Part shown: positions 36,017 to 47,683 of the stretch, piece after piece
Layout of the letters: the number at the start of each line of letters is the position of its first letter
How positions within the stretch are numbered: position 1 is the first letter of the stretch
Source: Hygrophila difformis
Taxonomy: Eukaryota; Streptophyta; Magnoliopsida; Lamiales; Acanthaceae
DNA length: 64,000 nt
Direction: 5' to 3'
Assembly: GCA_030278955.1 (NCBI GenBank)
Contig: JAOANR010000006.1
Coordinates: forward strand, 11,121,915 to 11,185,914
Made by a program: the position numbers and the translations under genes
The notes under the pieces: generated by a model
Told to the model about the DNA's origin: nothing
The model's input: the letters and a program-made list of their open reading frames with translations, nothing else
Database searches by the model: none

Positions 36017-36179
36017 TAGATTTGGACGAGCCGAAGCGAAAGAAAGGGTGGTGTGAGCCTATACCACACAAATTACAAAGAGATAAAGGGGAGGAAAATA
36101 GAGGCTGGGTGGGGAATCGAACATCCAATCTTAAGGTTGGAAGACATGGACTTGGCCGCTTGGACAAGTCCTCATCCCC
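36017..36179 (-). mobile_element. tRNA-related SINE
   Basis: 163 bp. Minus-strand head GGGGATGAGGACTTGTCC with CCAAGCGGCCAAG near box A and GTTCGATTCC (36113-36122) as box B. Flanked by ATTTATTTTTCATTT (36002-36016, 36180-36194); the unoccupied sequence is at about 7982-8065. Confidence 0.85.
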
Positions 36180-36232
36180 ATTTATTTTTCATTTAATGTA
36201 ATTGTTATCTAAATACCTTCTATTAATAATTA

Positions 36233-36670
36233 GAGATGATGAAGGATCAATAATATTTGTTCTATCAGGCAGTATAGGGATAGCAGATTCTACAGAGGCG
36301 GAGGTGACAGCGGTGAGCAGAGTTTGTAGCGCCACATATTCCATTGAGGTTAAACAGATTGTTGGGGCCAATAATGGCAGTGCTGAGATGTGTGTGTGTA
36401 TGGGGGGGGGAGTTGGTTTCAACATATTTCGAGGGAGCGGAACAACTTGGCCGATCATTGGGCGAGATGTGGTGCAAAAGGTGAAACAAAGATAGAAGCT
36501 TGGCTACATCAGCAAGATCTAATTGGGTAGTAGGTGGCGGGGTCTAGGCTGTTGGTTTTGTTTTCCTACTGTTTCATGGAAGGGATAGCCGGGTTTGGGA
36601 CATAAGTTTTTGTATATGACATTTTTGTATCCTGATTTGGAGGAATATATGCCATATCTTCTAAAAAAAA
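36233..36670 (+). mobile_element. 5'-truncated LINE with RNase H piece
   Basis: 438 bp flanked by TACCTTCTATTAATAATTA (36214-36232, 36671-36689), ending CTTCTAAAAAAAA. It encodes an RNase H stretch (RDDEGSIIFVLSGSIGIADS, then TEAEVTAV) in the frame from 36233, followed by frameshifts. Typical LINE insertion. Confidence 0.88.
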
Positions 36671-37103
36671 TACCTTCTATTAATAATTAATTTGAAGCCA
36701 AAGTTCATATAAAAAAGCTCATGTTTGTTTGTAGGGGTCATCATTATATTCACTCCGGAGCTAACAATATATAGAGTAACACCATTTCTTTCCGTTACGT
36801 CGAAAATGGGGGTTTTACAAGGATTATGTCGTTCAAAGAAATATAGCTACTCTATTAGTTCTGTACCTATTATTAATTACCAAGTTAAGCATTTATCTTT
36901 TGTAATAGCCAATTTAGTCCCCTTAAATTTGGTAGTTTTAGCCGTTTTGGTCCCTTTTATCATATTTTAGCCAAAAACTTTTATTTTATTATATTTAGAC
37001 ACCAAAATTTGATTTTCTTTCTTTTTAAAATTAGTCACTTTTTTCTACATATATCTAATAAATGGTTCAACATGCTTCCGCACATTAAGTTAACATCCAA
37101 AAC
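36671..37103. other. Locus-unit sequence
   Basis: Corresponds to 8080-8440 of the copy-A unit (ATAGCTACTCTATTAGTT, 'ttagtccccttaaatttgg', CTAATAAATGGTTCAACATG). No gene seen. Confidence 0.55.
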
Positions 37104-38120
37104 TTTTTTTTTTTTTTTTTAGAATAAAAAGCTTTTATTTCAGAAGCAAGCAGCAGCCAAACAAAGGCTGAACAATACATCATACAAACAAAACCCACAA
37201 CCTCAAGTTTTAAGTAAACTAGATCCCAAGTGCAGAAAAACAAACGAAAAAAGGAAATCTGATGTAACCCAAAGTAAAGTACTAGAACTATGCAACAATG
37301 TGACAGACCTCAAAGGCCATCGACACTGATCAACCTCAGTAGCATGAGAATACATCAGTGGCAGAGGGATTCTCACTGAATAACCTCCCCACAGATGGAC
37401 AACCCAGCCACAGGGTCTGTACAACAATAACAGCAGAAATATAATGCACAGTCCGCTATAGGATCAACAACAGCATCAGGCGTTCATTATTTTTATCAGC
37501 CAAAACCAGGCGACGTCCTTGCTCAATAGCCTTTCTACTAGTCTCCAGTAGCCGAAATTCCCCAGCGCCCAAAAACAGTTCCAAAACAGTACAATAGTCT
37601 CACTATAGTACTACCATATCCTTCCAAACATCGAATACCTCAAGCCAAAGTCGAACTCTCGAAGATGAAGTATATGCGCCCACTCTCACAAGTGGAAATT
37701 GCTGGGCTCTCAGATGATGAAACATAATGGCAATCCCATAAGCTTGCCTCAAACACACATTACCCATGCAAATATCATTCAAAGCAATGTATCAACTCAA
37801 AGGGACTACGAGAATGGGGCAACATGGCCGTGACTGGGGAAAGGGAAATGGATGGGAGGGAAAGGGGGTTTGGAACCGTCTCAAAAGGATCACACAAAAA
37901 TTCGGAAGGTGTTGCAACAAAATAAACTCGAAACGAGAGAAATCCATACCAGACACTATGAGAAAGATCATGTTCAAAAAAGGAAAGAGAAGCCCCTTCT
38001 CATCACTGTGGATAATCTACCAAGAAAGCCTATTCAGATGGACCAGCCCCTAATCGCCAAAATCAAAGACAATAATTGTCTACTTATTATTTTTTTCTTT
38101 TGTTTTTTCTTTTCTTTTTT
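37104..38120 (-). mobile_element. Poly(A)-tailed retroposon, about 1.0 kb
   Basis: T17 at the left edge is an A tail on the minus strand, with AATAAAAGC 17-24 bases before it. The far end is an A/G-rich tract (minus strand). It interrupts ATCCAAAACTTTGTATCTGG of the unit; GTATCT is missing and I see no target duplication, so insertion may have involved a small deletion. No recognised coding sequence; open frames inside are short and lack family features. Confidence 0.7.
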
Positions 38121-39344
38121 GGACTTTTGACTGCCTTGCTACCGGGCTTTTCGAGCTAATCACACACCGCCACAGATGGTTCGCAGATGCTCGGTCTCTT
38201 CAAGAACAATCAATACAATCATATTTTGTTTCCTACGCTAAGGCATAACACGGTTTTTTTTTTATGAAGGTTGTTTTAATTTTTGAACATATATGGTATA
38301 TGAGAACCTGAATTTTATAGAGCGTAACAAATATTAAAAATATTACATAAATGTTATTAGTAATATATTGAAGTATATATTATTATTGAATATAACCTAA
38401 ACTTTGGTATTAAGTAAATCTATGTTATAGAAAATATTAATATGTAATGACGACTAAAAAGCAAAAGGTCGTAAATGTCTGGGGTAAAAGTTAACATTTT
38501 AAAAGTTTAGATCGAGGACCTAAAATAAATATTATGGAGAGCAATAATCGGTTAACCATACAAAAGTTAGGGGATTATTTTGGTGATTAGTAAAATTATA
38601 GGGCAAAATCGACACATACAGATCGTTTCGAACTATTATTACCTCTATCGCTAAAATGCATATGAACATGCAGCTGAAATGAATTAGACGTTGTGGTTTA
38701 AATGAGCTAAAATATATCAATGCAATGCATTTTTTGCCACTATTTGCGTTTCGCACTAAATCATTACTATATTTTAAAACATGTCACAATAAAGTGGTGA
38801 CATGTAGGTTAAAGAACTGTTCTCTCAGATTGTTGGGTAGAGAACTGCTCTATCCATTTTCATCAAGTTTTATTTATTATTTCTTTTTTGATTTTTTTTT
38901 TCCAGATATTATGGGGCAGTACTCTAAAATTGGAGAACTATCCATTGCATGCTCTTAGAATCCTCGTCAGTCGTGTAACTCTTCCTCCATTTATGGACAT
39001 GCATGGTTGTCTTTCTCTATTTTCATTTTTATTTGTCAAAAAATAAATAAAATAAATAAAATTGAACACGTAAGTAAAGAGAAAAAAATTAAAGAACATG
39101 CAGGTATTGATAGAACACAAGATGCAATAGTACAATATTATTCTTCTTCTCCATTATTATTATTACACGTAAGTATTGAGTAAAAGCAAGAAACACACAG
39201 TACACATGTTCCCCTCGTCTTTGTTACCACATGACGTGGCGCTCCAAGACTTTGTTCACATATGTATAACATCGATGGATAATAACTCTCATGCATATAT
39301 GCATAGATGATACATGGTGGTATATTATTTTATTTAATTATTAT
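38121..39344. other. Locus-unit sequence leading to copy C
   Basis: Follows the order of the other units: ACAGATGGTTCGCAGATGCT, AACATGTCACAATAAAGTGG (38778), GTCGTGTAACTC, CACAAGATGCAATAGTACAA (39115). No gene seen. Confidence 0.6.
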
Positions 39345-39349
39345 ATAAG

Positions 39350-40208
39350 TGTTGACCCAATAAAAGTGAGTCCCACTGAATAAAAGTATTAAAGTGAGCC
39401 TATTAAAGTGAGCCTCAACGTGAGTTATCAAAGTGAGCCTTTTGAGGTGAGCCTATTAAAGTGAGCCTATTAAAGTGAGCCTCAACGTGAGTTATTAAAG
39501 TGAGCCTATTGAAGTGAGAAGTGAACTATTAAAGTGAGCCTATTGGAGTGAGCCTATCAAGTGAACCTTTTGAGGTGAGCCTATTAAAGCGAGCCTATTA
39601 AAGTGAGCCTATTATTGAAGTGAGGCTATTGAAGTGAACCTATTTAAGTGAGCATAGGATTATTTAAGTCAAGATTCAAGTGTGCGACACAATCATAAAC
39701 CAAGTGGCGGCCAAGGGGTGCCGTACGGCGGCCGGGGAGCTCGTGGTGGCGGCCGAAAAACCTTTGGTGGAGGCCAAGGCACGACGAATGGAGGCCATCA
39801 AAAGTGGCGGCGCCCCGTTTCTCGTATTATGTAGGCCCAGGAGTTACGAAGAGAATGGAAGGGAGGTTTATGTGGAGAACCAGCGTGGAGACAGGTGTCT
39901 GACGGTTGAAGATCTCTGCCAGCAGGAGAGACGGCGTGACGACATGTGTCCTAGGAGAGGTTGTGGGTATCTGACGGTTGAGGGTTTCTGCCTATAAAAG
40001 CCAAAGGGATGTTCATTTGGAAAGCCCCTTCGACTCCACAGAGAAAAATTCATTTTCTGCAGTTTATTTTCTTTCTGCAAGTTTTATTCTGTTGTTTTCA
40101 TTCTGCAATTTTACCGCTTTGTTTACGTTCCTGTAATCCTTCCTGTAATCTCTTCAAAGTTATAAATCAAAAGAGGTCTCTAAACCTCTACATATTTTAC
40201 GCTCAACA
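39350..40208 (+). mobile_element. Solo LTR
   Basis: 859 bp, TGTTGACCC...GCTCAACA, with 5-bp target duplication ATAAG (39345-39349, 40209-40213). Internal TATAAAAG at 39993-40000, followed by a pyrimidine-rich leader, fits an LTR promoter read on the plus strand. The first third is an imperfect minisatellite. Family not identified; a 105-aa frame at 39680-39997 has no known features. Confidence 0.85.
39361..39660 (+). repeat. Minisatellite inside the solo LTR
   Basis: Roughly 20 irregular copies of AAGTGAGCCTATT, with variants such as CAACGTGAGTTATTA and TTTTGAGGTGAGCC. Confidence 0.85.
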
Positions 40209-40252
40209 ATAAGTATTGATAGATTATTAAACAGGCAGGAGAAGCATCGGTC

Positions 40253-40256
<4 letters not shown>

Positions 40257-40299
<43 letters not shown>
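40257..40299. repeat. (AT)n microsatellite
   Basis: 43 bp of AT repeats 32 bp past the stop codon of copy C. Confidence 0.95.
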
Positions 40300-40304
<5 letters not shown>

Positions 40305-40330
40305 CTTCAACATCGTGGCGTTGGGATCGT

Positions 40331-40828
40331 CTACGGCACCACAGCACTAAATGTATTAGCAGTGGCAGTCACAGTTAGGGGGAAGATTATGCCTGAAAAT
40401 GCGATAGGGTTTGAGAGATAGGATCCAGTGGTGACAACGGTACAGGCAGCAACGGGAAGCCTAACACGGACGCGGCATGTGAGGTATAAAACACTTGCGA
40501 ATGGACTGAGCAGCCCTCCGGGGATATTAAAAGTAAAGGCTCCAGTGGGGTCGGTGTTGGTGGGGGGTGGGGGGGCAACGGTAACAGTGGCGCCAAGGAG
40601 ATTAGTGCATTCGAGACTGACGGGTGCGTTGGCAAGCCCGTTAACGGGAGGCACCGCGCATGTTCCGGTAGGTGTACAACAAACTCTGCCGGTGACAATC
40701 AAGCCTGTAATGGTACCCAGGGTTGTCGTAGCATTGGCTATGGGAGCCATTGCAGCCACCACAACAACGAGGGCGGTAGCAAAGACCCAAAGGGGAACGG
40801 GGGACTTATTACCAGAAGAAGAAGCCAT
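40331..40828 (-). CDS. Phylloplanin-like secreted protein, copy C (divergent)
   Basis: 165 aa, single exon, ATG at 40828. Signal peptide about residues 1-33 ending ANA. Mature start TTTLG, then VCCTPTGTC, LECTN, LTCRVR and AAC cysteines. It differs from the others by a short insertion (VNGLANAPVSLEC), a proline-rich PPPPTNTDPTG loop and the lack of the FFNFF segment, which is replaced by FSGIIFPLTV. It ends SAVVP like copies A/D. Open throughout, so probably still under selection despite being the most diverged member. Confidence 0.85.
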   Translation of the reverse strand: MASSSGNKSPVPLWVFATALVVVVAAMAPIANATTTLGTITGLIVTGRVCCTPTGTCAVPPVNGLANAPVSLECTNLLGATVTVAPPPPTNTDPTGAFTFNIPGGLLSPFASVLYLTCRVRVRLPVAACTVVTTGSYLSNPIAFSGIIFPLTVTATANTFSAVVP

Positions 40829-40896
40829 ATTTGTTATTTAATTTAATACTATGAAAGATCGGATGTGTTGTGCATGACATGCTTCAAGAAACAGCC

Positions 40897-40906
40897 CTAT
40901 TTATAG
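40897..40906 (-). promoter_or_regulatory. TATA box of copy C
   Basis: CTATAAATAG on the minus strand, 69 bp before the ATG, followed by GGGCTGTTTCTTGAAGC. Confidence 0.75.
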
Positions 40907-41370
40907 ATGGATATGGATATTTAGGAATCATAATTGAGAGCCCTCTGCTTATTGCCCTTATTAATCTATCCATGATGCATCATCATATATGAAACAAAGC
41001 TTCTTCAAGTTGCTGCAGCCACCTTCGTTGCCAATTGCCAACTTCTGACTTTTTATCACTCACTGTTGATTAGTATTTGTGAAGCTTGCAAGATAAATGC
41101 AGTTTTTGATGGGCGATCACAGTATATTTAACCTACTAGTTTTAAATTTACTTGTTTAATTAAAATAATCGGATCCCAAGTACCTTAATAATTATGCAAG
41201 ATAACAACCTAGTTGCCCTTGTCAAAAAATTCATTTATTTGCCTCATAGTATACTATAAAATTAATTTGTCCTATAGTTAGCTAGAGTCGAACCCACCAT
41301 CCAATACACAAATTAAACTTCCCCAACCCACAATCACATCTAATTAAACTCGTATTCATGTTATATTATA
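40907..41370. other. Upstream flank of copy C
   Basis: Contains the shared upstream block (AAACAAAGCTTCTTCAAGTT at 40992, CAACTTCTGAC). No gene seen. Confidence 0.55.
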
Positions 41371-41699
41371 CTCCCTCTATTCTAGTAATTCCGTCCCATT
41401 TTCTTTGTTGATCCTTCCCACTTCAATTGTCTCATTTCCTTTTTAGTAATTAAATAAATATACACTCACTCCCATCATATCACATCAATAAATAAATATA
41501 TTAAAATTTCAAACACACAAATATCACATCAAATACAAAATAAATCAATTAAAAATTCAAATACATTCCAATCACATCATATAAATTCTTAATTTACTCC
41601 ACTTTAAATATTAATCTACCCCTACATTAAATATTAAATATTTCCACATAAAAAAATGTGCCCAAAAGAAATGGAACACTATTAGTGTGACGGAGGGAG
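41371..41699. mobile_element. Stowaway-type MITE
   Basis: 329 bp, CTCCCTCTATTCTAG to GTGTGACGGAGGGAG, flanked by TA. Confidence 0.75.
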
Positions 41700-41824
41700 T
41701 ACATAACAAATTGTTTTCTAAAATATTAATTTATAGTATATTGAAATCATCTTAAATTATACTACACTTCAGCGGATATATAAAGGAATACAAGACAATT
41801 AAGCAAATGCACGATATCCATGCA

Positions 41825-42993
41825 GAACTCTCTCAAAGTTATGGCAAATAATTTTATGTTAACCGTACCAGAGCGACAAGAAATTAGATTAGTTGAATAT
41901 GGAGTACCTAGCTCAGGGACCAATTAAATGCTTTAGCATATAATGGTTTTATAATAATAATTAAATACGTTAATGTGCACCCTGCATATTTAGAAACTAC
42001 TACTAAATAATTTAAATTTCGACATCTATACCCAAGTCAATATAATCTAATTTATTATTACATGAATGTTTCGTGTAACGTTGTTGCCTCTACCGATTTA
42101 TATATGTATTATTACGGTATAATGAGTTGACTTGTAGTATATTGTTATGCGATTTCATTCTTCAATGAATGTAGGGAAGTTGAAATTTCATTTATTCTAT
42201 GTTTTGCAATTTTATCCATAAAAGTTATTTATTTTTTATTTAGTGTATTTGTTTTCTTTATACTTTCTATGGAAATAAAGCCCTTTGTCTTTTTTCTTTT
42301 ATTATTTTTTTTCAATTTCGCCTTAAACTTTTACATTTTGTCTCATTCGATCCACTGACTTTACTGATTTTTGCCAAATTGGTCATAATTCATTATAATT
42401 CCTAATGGAGGGATGGGACTGTTTTATTCTAATTCAATATTTATGGGACTGTTTTGAATTAAGGGATGATTTGGGCTTTTTCCGTATATTATTACATGAA
42501 AACAAAGCTTCAAGTTGCAGCCTTCGTTTCCAATTGCCAACTTCTGACTTTTATGACTGGTCATTTGTGAAGCTTGCAAGATCAAGTCTATTTCAGTTGG
42601 CGATCCCAGTACATAATGAAATTATGCAAGATAAAAAAAAAACCACAACTTCATTTACTTGCCTAATTAGAGTCGAACCCACCTTACATCCACCACCCAA
42701 TACGCTACCTTCTCCCAACCACAATCACTTCATCTTATCTAAATTCATATTCATATTGTATTGTACATAAAAAAAAAAAAAAAAAAATTACTTTGTATAC
42801 TGAAATAATTTCAAATTATATACTTCTAGGGATAACGATCCAAACCAATTAAAGCAGATCACCAGCAATATCCATGAAGAGCTTTTCAATTATAAAGGTC
42901 AAGAATTTCATGATGACCGTACCGCACGTACCACCAGATCCACAAGAATTTGAATTAGTTGAATATGGAGTACGTACTATATACCTAGCTCAG
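41825..42993. other. Intergenic locus-unit sequence (equals 5760-6929)
   Basis: Near-identical to its partner interval, A-run at 42769-42787 included. No gene seen. Confidence 0.6.
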
Positions 42994-43351
42994 GGGGAAA
43001 AAAAAACTCATTTAGTCCCATAAGTTTAAAAAATTTTCCAAACAGTCCCACAAATATCGAATTAGACGAATCCATCCCATAACTACCCTAATCTTAGCCG
43101 AACCCGTCCATAAACCGGTTTTTTTGCTAATCATTGCCGAACCCGTCCCATAACTTCCCTAATTTTAGCCGAACCCATCCCTCCATTAGGGAAGTTATGG
43201 GATGGGTTCGGCAATAATTAACAAAAAAACCGGTTTATGGACGGGTTCGGCTAAGATTAGGGTAGTTATGGGACGGATTCGTCCAATTCAATATTTGTGG
43301 GACTGTTTTGGAAATTAAAAAAACTTATGGGACTAAATGAGTTTTTTTTCC
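42994..43351. mobile_element. Mutator-type MITE (duplicate of 6930-7287)
   Basis: Same ends and same CTAGCTCAG target duplication as its partner. Confidence 0.85.
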
Positions 43352-43491
43352 CTAGCTCAGGGACCAATTAAATGCGCTTTAGCCAAATGGATTTTATAAT
43401 AATGAACAAATGTGCACCCTACATGTTTAGAAACTACTAAAATACTTTATTTCATTTTGGATACCTATACTTATGTCAATCTAATCTATTA

Positions 43492-43680
43492 CTCCCTCCG
43501 CCCCATTCCAAATGTGCTACTTACTATTTTTGGATGTCCCATTACAAATGTCTTCTTTCTATAAATAGAAATAATTTTCCCCTACAACAACTATGCGGAC
43601 CCCACCATATGCACACAAACCAATTCTACCTTAATTCCCGTCCCAACAGTAACAAGACACTTGGAGTGGGACGGAGGGAG
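43492..43680. mobile_element. Stowaway-type MITE (duplicate of 7428-7616)
   Basis: Same 189 bp and TA flanks. Confidence 0.85.
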
Positions 43681-43825
43681 TACTTAAGTTGTTGCCTCTA
43701 CCAATATTTGACTTAATTGGCTTTTGCTATATTTTTTGTAACGATAGTACGATGTATTATTACGGTAATAAATCCATGAAGTGGACTAGTGTGTGTGTAT
43801 ATAAATTTATTGTTGAACAACTATA

Positions 43826-43973
43826 CAGGGAAAGGGACAGTGAGAGTTTATGCATACAAATTACAAAAGAAGAAAAGGAAGAAAGATGATAGATATGGGC
43901 TGAGTGGGGAATCGAGCCCCAACATAAAAGTTGAAAGACAAGGAATTTGACTACTAAACTAAGTCCTCATCCA
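43826..43973 (-). mobile_element. tRNA-related SINE, decayed (duplicate of 7762-7912)
   Basis: Identical except near its head, where copy 2 reads CATCCACAACTAG for CATCCCCAGTTGACTAG. Confidence 0.6.
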
Positions 43974-43999
43974 CAACTAGTACATTGTTATCCGATTTC

Positions 44000-44031
<32 letters not shown>

Positions 44032-45600
44032 TTCATTTCACGTAGGAAAATTGAAATTTCACTTTTATTCTTTGTTTTTTAACATGCAATATTTTCCTAA
44101 AAATTTATTGATTTTTCATTTAATGTAATTGTTATCTAAATACCTTCTATTAATAATCAATTTGAATCCAAAATGAACAAGAAAAAGCTCATGTTGATTT
44201 GTGGAGTCAACTTTCACTCTGGAGCCGACAATATCTAAAGTAACATCATGTCTTTCTGCTGCGCCGAAAATGAGGATTTCATAAGGATTATGTCATTGAA
44301 TGAAACATAGCTACTCTATTAGTTTTGTAACTATAGTTAATTATCAATTTAAGCCAATTTAGTCCCTTAAGTTTGGTAGTTCTAGCCGACTTGATTTCAT
44401 CATATTTTAGCCCAAACCTTTTATTTTATTATATTTAGACCCCAAAATTTGAATTTTTTTTTAAATTAGTTCTTTTTTCTACATAGATATAATAAATAAA
44501 TGGCTCAACATGCTTCCGAAAATTAAGTTAACATCCAAAACTTTGTATCTGGACTTTGACTACCTTGCCACCGGACTTTCCGAGCTAACCACACAACCAC
44601 AACAGATGGTTTGTAGATGCTCAGTCTCTTCAAGAACAGTCAATACAATTATATTTTATTTCCTACCCCAAGGCATAATTAACAAGGTTTTTTATGAAGG
44701 TAACATACATGGGATATGCAGGTAAAATATGTCAATGCAATGCATTTTTTTGCCACTATTCGCGTTTCGCACTAATTCATTATATTTTAAAAACATGTGA
44801 CATGTCACAATAAAGTGGTGACATGTGGCTTAAAGAACTGTTCTTTCATATTGTTGTGTAGAGAACGGCTCTATGCAATTTTATGAAGTTTTATTTATTT
44901 ATTTATTTTTTGAATTTTTTCCAGTTTTATTTATTTATTTCTTTTCTGAATTTTTTTCCAGATGCGGCAGCATTACTCTACAATTGGAGAACTACCCATT
45001 ATTGCAAATGCTCTTAGAATCCTCGCCAGTCGTTTAACTCCTCTTCCACTTATGGATATGCATGTTTTTTTTTAATAAAAAAAATGTAAAAAAGTAAGAT
45101 AAAATTGATGATATCATACTTATTCCTACGTTTCAATAACATGAAGTAAAATTAGCGCCAAAAAATAACATGAAGTAAAAGAGAAACAAAGGTAATTATG
45201 CCGCTAGGCATTAGTAAAGAGAAAAAAGAACATATATAAGTATTGTAAAAACACAAGATGCAATAGTACAATAGTATTATTCTTCTCCATTATTATTACA
45301 CGTAAGTATTACTATTAAAAGCAAGAAACACATAGTACATATGTTCCCCTCGTCTTTGTCCAAGACTTAGTTCACATTACAAGTATAAGACCTTTATTAC
45401 CACATGACGCACCTGGACTTTATTAGTTCACATAAGTATAACATGGATGGGTAACTAACATGTACGTAGCTGATACATGTTGGTATATTATTTGATGTAT
45501 AAAGTAGCGATAGATTATTAAACACGTACGTAGGAGAAGCAGCATGGGACATAATATAATAATAATAGCTTAGGTTGGCATTGGAATGGTGAATCCCCGT
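43974..45600. other. Intergenic locus-unit sequence with a deletion
   Basis: Matches 7913-10332, but at 44719 (GGGATATG/CAGGTAAAATATG) about 800 bp present in copy 1 (8632-9480) are absent. A TA run at 44008-44030 is longer than in copy 1. No gene seen. Confidence 0.65.
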
Positions 45601-46107
45601 CTAGGGCACAACAGCAGTACATGTATTAGCAGTGCCGGACACAGGCTGGAGAAAATTGAAGAAGTTGAAGAAGAAGGGGAAAGTGGGGACAGGTGGTGTA
45701 AGTACGACAGGACACTGATAGGCGCCAGTGGTGACAGCGGCACAACCAGTAACAGGAAGAGGGATACGAGCACGACATGTTTGATAGAGAACATTTTTGA
45801 ATGGACTGAATAACCCTCCAGGGACAGTAAAAGTATAGGTTCCGGTGGCGGGGGTGGGGCCGGTAGTGGCAACAGTAACAGTGTTGCCAAAAATATCAGT
45901 GCATACGAGATTGACAGTTGCCCCAGCCAGCGGAGGCGCCCCACAGGTTCCGGTAGCTGTGCAACAAACAGTGCCAGTGACGGTCAAGGAGGCAATGGTA
46001 CCCAGGGTTGTAGCATTGGCTATGGGAGCGATTGCAGCCAGCACAAGCAGGCCGCTTGCAAAGATGATCAAAACGGAAACTGGGGACTTATTACCAGAAG
46101 AAGCCAT
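45601..46107 (-). CDS. Phylloplanin-like secreted protein, copy D
   Basis: 168 aa, single exon, ATG at 46107, TAG at 45601-45603. Signal peptide residues 1-32 (FASGLLVLAAIAPIANA). The mature protein begins TTLG; eight cysteines: VCCTATGTC (three), LVCTD, QTCRA, TGCAA, QCPVV, NTCTA. The middle has TYTFTVPGGLFSPF, the beta-strand pattern of Pollen Ole e 1-type folds; the C-terminus has PFFFNFFNFLQPV. It is the intact twin of pseudogene A and close to E. An extracellular, leaf-surface or cell-wall protein is likely; microbe inhibition is inferred from tobacco phylloplanin only. Confidence 0.88.
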   Translation of the reverse strand: MASSGNKSPVSVLIIFASGLLVLAAIAPIANATTLGTIASLTVTGTVCCTATGTCGAPPLAGATVNLVCTDIFGNTVTVATTGPTPATGTYTFTVPGGLFSPFKNVLYQTCRARIPLPVTGCAAVTTGAYQCPVVLTPPVPTFPFFFNFFNFLQPVSGTANTCTAVVP

Positions 46108-46184
46108 TATCCTGAGAGCTATCGGGGAGAGATGGATGTCAGGACTCAGAATGTGTTGTGCATGGAATGCTGCAAGAAACAGCC

Positions 46185-46194
46185 CTATTTATAG
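46185..46194 (-). promoter_or_regulatory. TATA box of copy D
   Basis: CTATAAATAG on the minus strand, 78 bp before the ATG. The surrounding 100 bp are the same as at copy A, so the loss of A was not by promoter damage. Confidence 0.75.
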
Positions 46195-46778
46195 ATGGAT
46201 GGATATTTATGATTCATAAATGCATGAGAGCCCTCTGCTTGCCCAGTACTGTTCATCTATGCATATGCATAGCATATTCATTGGTTATGTGGTCTATGTA
46301 TTACATGAAACAAAGCTTCAAGTTGCAGCCACCACCTTCGTTGCCAATTGCCAACTTCTGACTTTTATCACTGACGATTTCTGAAGCTTGCAAGATAGAG
46401 TCGGTTTTCAATGGATGATCGCAGTACAGTACTGTACATCTATCCTAGTCGTATTATTTAGTTTAATGTACTTATTTAATTAAAATAATCGAGCCCACTA
46501 TTATAATAATTATGCAAGATAACAACCTCCACAAAATTCATTTAAATTTACTTAATTTAATTACTTGCCTCATGCAATTAGATGAACTATTCGATCACTG
46601 AGCGATGTCCACGCAGACCTTTTACAATTATTATGGATACATAGAGGACGTTTTCTGGTTCTTTTTCCATTTATTTTCTATGTTATTCATTTCAATTAGC
46701 TTAATTAGTTTCCTGCGTTGTCTTTACACTTTGTTTACAACTTTCCTTTCTTTCCATTGCTTTCAAGTGTATCTTGTA
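46195..46778. other. Upstream flank of copy D
   Basis: Equals 10928-11511. No gene seen. Confidence 0.6.
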
Positions 46779-47038
46779 CTCCCTCCGTCCCAGTATACTT
46801 GTCATGTTTGACTTTTTGACACTGTTCATTGTTTAACTTTGACTCAACGTTATTGCAAGTATATTTTTTAAAAAAAATAGTCGAGTTGGGTCTTGTTATA
46901 ATCGTAAAATCATGTAGTTTTATAATATATATTTTATATAATTTTTTGTTATACATATTTTGAGATATTAACGATTGAAAATGTGCATTGGATTGTGTGC
47001 AGAAATGAAACAAGACAAGTTAAGTGGGACGGAGGGAG
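46779..47038. mobile_element. Stowaway-type MITE (duplicate of 11512-11771)
   Basis: 260 bp, TA flanks. Confidence 0.85.
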
Positions 47039-47130
47039 TAATTCTTTTAGCATCATTTAGTTCCTAAATAGAAGCTTTCTTTCTCATATAATTTCTTCGG
47101 GATAAAGACCATAATCGTCCTGTAACTTAT

Positions 47131-47190
47131 CCTAATTCCAAAATCGTCCAAAATATATTTCCTAATTCCAAAATCGTCCAAAATATATTT
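47131..47190 (+). repeat. Perfect 30-bp tandem duplication
   Basis: CCTAATTCCAAAATCGTCC... occurs twice back to back; copy 1 has it once (11863-11892). Confidence 0.95.
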
Positions 47191-47329
47191 GAATTTCTCA
47201 ATTGGGCCTTTAGCTTACTTAATGATGACGAATTCAGTCATCCAAACCACTAATGATAATTACTGTGAAATGCAATACTCATTTGGCCCCATAACTTATA
47301 ATAATGCCAATTTGGTCCCACAACTTATA

Positions 47330-47589
47330 CTCCCTCCGTATCAAAATATTTTTGACATTCCTACTTTTCACGCAAATCAATGCTCATTTTTAACCACTAA
47401 TAACTCAAGTTTGATACAAGTAAAAATTCTAAAAATTTAATATTTAAAAACTACACGACGAGACGAATCTAACAAGATCTCACTTGGCTATATTTTAACT
47501 TATATAACTATGATACAACTTTAAGTGAAAGTCTGTGTGTGAATAGTGTCAACTATTCCAATGTCAAAAACATTTTGATACGGAGAGAG
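47330..47589. mobile_element. Stowaway-like MITE (duplicate of 12033-12292)
   Basis: 260 bp, TA flanks. Confidence 0.85.
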
Positions 47590-47683
47590 TATATATATTA
47601 TACCAATTTTGTGCATATTGACATTAAAAATACATGGAGTAAATTGTTATTAGAGATAGGATAAGTTATGGGACTAATTTGAT

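Noticed and set aside
37766..38130. Plus-strand frames of 92-95 aa
   Set aside because: They run antisense to a poly(A)-tailed retroposon and have no homology I recognise.
39361..39660. Regularly spaced short repeats resembling a CRISPR array
   Set aside because: Repeat units are contiguous and variable, without unique spacers, and lie inside an LTR of a plant genome.
39680..39997. 105-aa frame in a GC-richer stretch
   Set aside because: It lies wholly inside the solo LTR, overlaps its TATA box and has no recognisable family features.
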